Positions 13,504-15,213 of a stretch of 15,213 bases of DNA are shown piece after piece. Origin of the DNA: CADCWN01 sp039810045 (GTDB lineage Bacteria; Chloroflexota; Chloroflexia; Thermomicrobiales; CADCWN01). The DNA lies in assembly GCA_039810045.1 (NCBI GenBank), contig JBDHWF010000097.1:1-15213 (forward strand). The letters are read 5' to 3'. Numbering within the stretch: the first letter of the stretch is position 1; every line of letters starts with the position of its first letter. The notes below the pieces were generated by a model. That model saw only the letters and a list, made by a program, of their open reading frames with translations, searched no databases and had not been told where the DNA came from. Made by a program: the position numbers and the translations under genes.

Positions 13504-14997
13504 ATGTCCGAGCAACCACTTTCTCCAGCCGAGTTTGGGGTGGCGTTCACGCAGTTTATCGCGCTGATGTCGGCCCAGGAGAATCCCCACGCTAGCCCAT
13601 TGCTGACGAAGTTTCAGGAGCATCTGGGGGAGGCTCCCACCACGATCCCCGTGATCACGGAGGAGTTCGATTCGTTTGAGCATCCGAATTTGCAATTGGC
13701 GCTCGACGCCTATTGCGAGCAGCCTGGGCGCACGGTCGAACTGGTGGGGATTGCCGCGGAGAATAAGCGGTATATGGTGGTGAGTCTGTCGGATCTGGTG
13801 GCGCGAACGGGGGCGTTCGGGCAACGGGGGCTGACGGAGGGGCCAGTGGATTATGTGACGGTCCATCTGGCGGGCGAGCGGGTGCTGGCGTGTGTGCAGT
13901 TTGGGCTCTATCTGATTCGGGAGGGCGATGATCGGCTGATCGCATTTGTCTGCGGGCCGACTGAATCAGGTGGCCCCCGCGCCCGTCTGCGCGTGGAGGT
14001 GCTGGCGAATCGGCCTGCGGTGGCGCAGGCGTTTCTGGCGGCGTTGCGCGTGACGATGCAGGAGCGCAATGTCTACCTTCAGCAGGTGATTTCGCTCACG
14101 CCTGGGCAGTTTGGGCCTGGGCCGCAAAACCTGATCGCGTTTCATCAGTTGCCCACGATCAGCCGCGAGGCGGTGATTTTGCCGGAAGGGGTGCTGGAGC
14201 GGATCGAGCGCAGCACGATTGTCTTTGGCGAACATGTGCAGCAGTTGGCGGCGGCGGGGCGTTCGCTGAAACGGGGGATGTTGCTGTATGGCGCTCCGGG
14301 TGTGGGGAAGACGCTGACGACGATCTATCTGATCGGGCAGATGCCGCAGCGCACGACGATTCTGGCGACCGGGCTGGGGTTGGGCCTGCTGCCGGCGATT
14401 GTGCAACTGGCGCGAACGCTGGCCCCGGCCCTGGTGGTGCTGGAAGATGTTGATCTGATCGCCGAAGATCGGATGCAGATGATGGGGCGCAGTAATCCGA
14501 TCTTATTTGAGTTGTTGAACGCGATGGATGGGTTGCAGGAGGACAGCGATATTCTCTTTCTGCTGACGACGAATCGCCCGGAAACGCTGGAGCCAGCGCT
14601 GGCGGCGCGGCCAGGGCGGATCGATGAGGTGATCGCGCTGCCGTTGCCCGATGCCGCTGACCGTCGCCGCCTGCTCTTGTTGTACGGGGAGGGGCTGGAT
14701 CTGCGGCAGATCGATCTGGATGCGCTGGTGGAGCGGACGGCTGGGGCGAGTCCGGCGTACTTGAAGGAACTGCTGCGGAAGGCGGCGGTGCTGGCCGTGG
14801 CCGAGCAGGGCAATACGGTGCTGCAAGAGCAGCAACTGGCGCAGGTGTTCGAGGAGATCGCCGCTGGCGGGGTGCTGGCGGAGACGATCCTTGGGGGGCG
14901 ACAGGCTGCATCGGGGCCAGGACCGCACCCAGCAATGGCCGTCAGTGCCGCGATTCCGGGCTATCCAGCGGGGACGGGATGGCGGGCGTCGCAGTAG
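13504..14997 (+). CDS. AAA ATPase of BCS1-like type with an unassigned N-terminal domain
   Basis: The 497-residue protein has a single C-terminal AAA module (about 225-455) and an N-terminal domain of about 210 residues that I do not recognise. The Walker A motif GAPGVGKT is at 263-270. The Walker B region reads VVLEDVD (311-317), with ED in place of the common DE; the same order is found in BCS1-type AAA proteins. Sensor 1 is LLTTNRPE (353-360), and ARPGRIDEV (368-376) supplies the arginine finger region. The family forms ring-shaped hexamers that remodel proteins or complexes using ATP. The last 40 residues are Gly/Ala/Pro-rich and probably disordered. AGGAGG at 13491-13496 lies 7 nt before the ATG. 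No substrate or partner gene is adjacent. Confidence 0.9.
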   Translation: MSEQPLSPAEFGVAFTQFIALMSAQENPHASPLLTKFQEHLGEAPTTIPVITEEFDSFEHPNLQLALDAYCEQPGRTVELVGIAAENKRYMVVSLSDLVARTGAFGQRGLTEGPVDYVTVHLAGERVLACVQFGLYLIREGDDRLIAFVCGPTESGGPRARLRVEVLANRPAVAQAFLAALRVTMQERNVYLQQVISLTPGQFGPGPQNLIAFHQLPTISREAVILPEGVLERIERSTIVFGEHVQQLAAAGRSLKRGMLLYGAPGVGKTLTTIYLIGQMPQRTTILATGLGLGLLPAIVQLARTLAPALVVLEDVDLIAEDRMQMMGRSNPILFELLNAMDGLQEDSDILFLLTTNRPETLEPALAARPGRIDEVIALPLPDAADRRRLLLLYGEGLDLRQIDLDALVERTAGASPAYLKELLRKAAVLAVAEQGNTVLQEQQLAQVFEEIAAGGVLAETILGGRQAASGPGPHPAMAVSAAIPGYPAGTGWRASQ

Positions 14998-15058
14998 GGT
15001 TTGGGCCTGGGGTGATTGGGAGCCCATAAGGGCGATCGTGGGTTGTAAACGCCCCGAG

Positions 15059-15123
15059 CCTCGGCGACTACAGTCGCGGCTGGCTGGCCTGCGGGCCACG
15101 CAGTCGTCTTGCGGCGACTGGGG
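15059..15123 (+). repeat. Triple-hairpin repeat element, copy 2
   Basis: This is the second copy of the element at 13199-13262. Hairpin one is GCGACT (15064-15069) with AGTCGC (15072-15077). Hairpin two is TGGCC (15085-15089) with GGCCA (15094-15098) and loop TGCG. Hairpin three is AGTCGTC (15102-15108) with GGCGACT (15113-15119) and loop TTGC. The GATTGGGAGCC motif that precedes copy 1 recurs here at 15014-15024. The copy lies between the ATPase stop and the stop of a convergent partial gene. Confidence 0.8.
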
Positions 15124-15146
15124 AACGATATGAAGGCGTCCCGCGT

Positions 15147-15213
15147 TTAGGCTGGGGCTGTAGCGGGTTTGGAGGTGAGGGGCAGCAGGCAGGCGGTGAG
15201 AATCGCGCCGATC
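15147..15213 (-). CDS. C-terminus of a probable membrane protein, truncated by the right edge
   Basis: On the minus strand a frame enters from the right edge and ends at a TAA over 15149-15147. The visible end reads IGAILTACLLPLTSKPATAPA: a hydrophobic helix followed by a short polar tail. This is how the last transmembrane segment of major-facilitator-type transporters often looks. Only 21 full residues are visible, so both the gene call and its family are tentative. It converges with the ATPase gene, with the repeat element between them. Confidence 0.45.
   Translation of the reverse strand, partial: IGAILTACLLPLTSKPATAPA

Noticed and set aside
13199..15123. Transposon formed by the two repeat copies flanking the AAA ATPase gene
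   Set aside because: The copies are short, in direct orientation, diverged at 8 positions, with no target-site duplication or transposase visible. Independent placement after two genes explains them better.
13199..15123. CRISPR array
   Set aside because: Only two repeat copies nearly 1.9 kb apart with a gene between them; no regular spacers and no cas genes.

Overview
The window is GC-rich DNA of bacterial type, with dense genes on both strands. Gene content suggests a member of the Chloroflexota. The pointers are a secreted protein built of repeated FGYP/QYFERARFE modules, a Uma2-family nuclease gene, an orphan PAS histidine kinase, a BCS1-like AAA ATPase, and short multi-hairpin repeats with GCGACT and AGTCCGC stems. 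This assignment is an inference from family knowledge, because there is no rRNA or other phylogenetic marker except dnaN. Most genes have good purine-rich Shine-Dalgarno sequences, which helped fix the starts.

Layout, left to right. 1-389: a possible gene fragment running off the left edge, a 22-bp direct repeat and a 35-bp perfect palindrome. 390-2285 (-): an exported alpha/beta hydrolase of the TAP-like peptidase type, ending in a Pro-rich stalk and an LPNTG sorting signal. 2286-2766: a divergent regulatory region with two dyads. 2767-4314 (+): a soluble two-PAS histidine kinase without an adjacent response regulator. 4636-5115 (+): two tiny adjacent genes. 5305-6673 (-): a Uma2 nuclease and a nucleotidyltransferase overlapping by 8 nt. 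6860-7906 (+): low-specificity threonine aldolase. 7971-9875 (-): the secreted modular protein. 10180-11319 (+): dnaN (sliding clamp), followed by a small lipoprotein gene. 11793-12218 (-): a four-helix membrane protein. 12361-13119 (+): an NAD-type short-chain dehydrogenase. 13504-14997 (+): a AAA ATPase. 15147 to the right edge (-): the C-terminus of a probable membrane protein.

The genes do not form one pathway. They look like short one- or two-gene transcription units separated by structured intergenic DNA. Three units end in long, near-perfect hairpins with no T-tract. Two copies of a roughly 65-bp element that folds into three consecutive hairpins lie just downstream of the dehydrogenase and of the ATPase. 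The differences between the copies preserve base pairing. This covarying element is the most interesting signal I found. Next in interest are the LPNTG-anchored hydrolase, the pair of tiny unrecognised genes, and the overlapping Uma2/nucleotidyltransferase pair.
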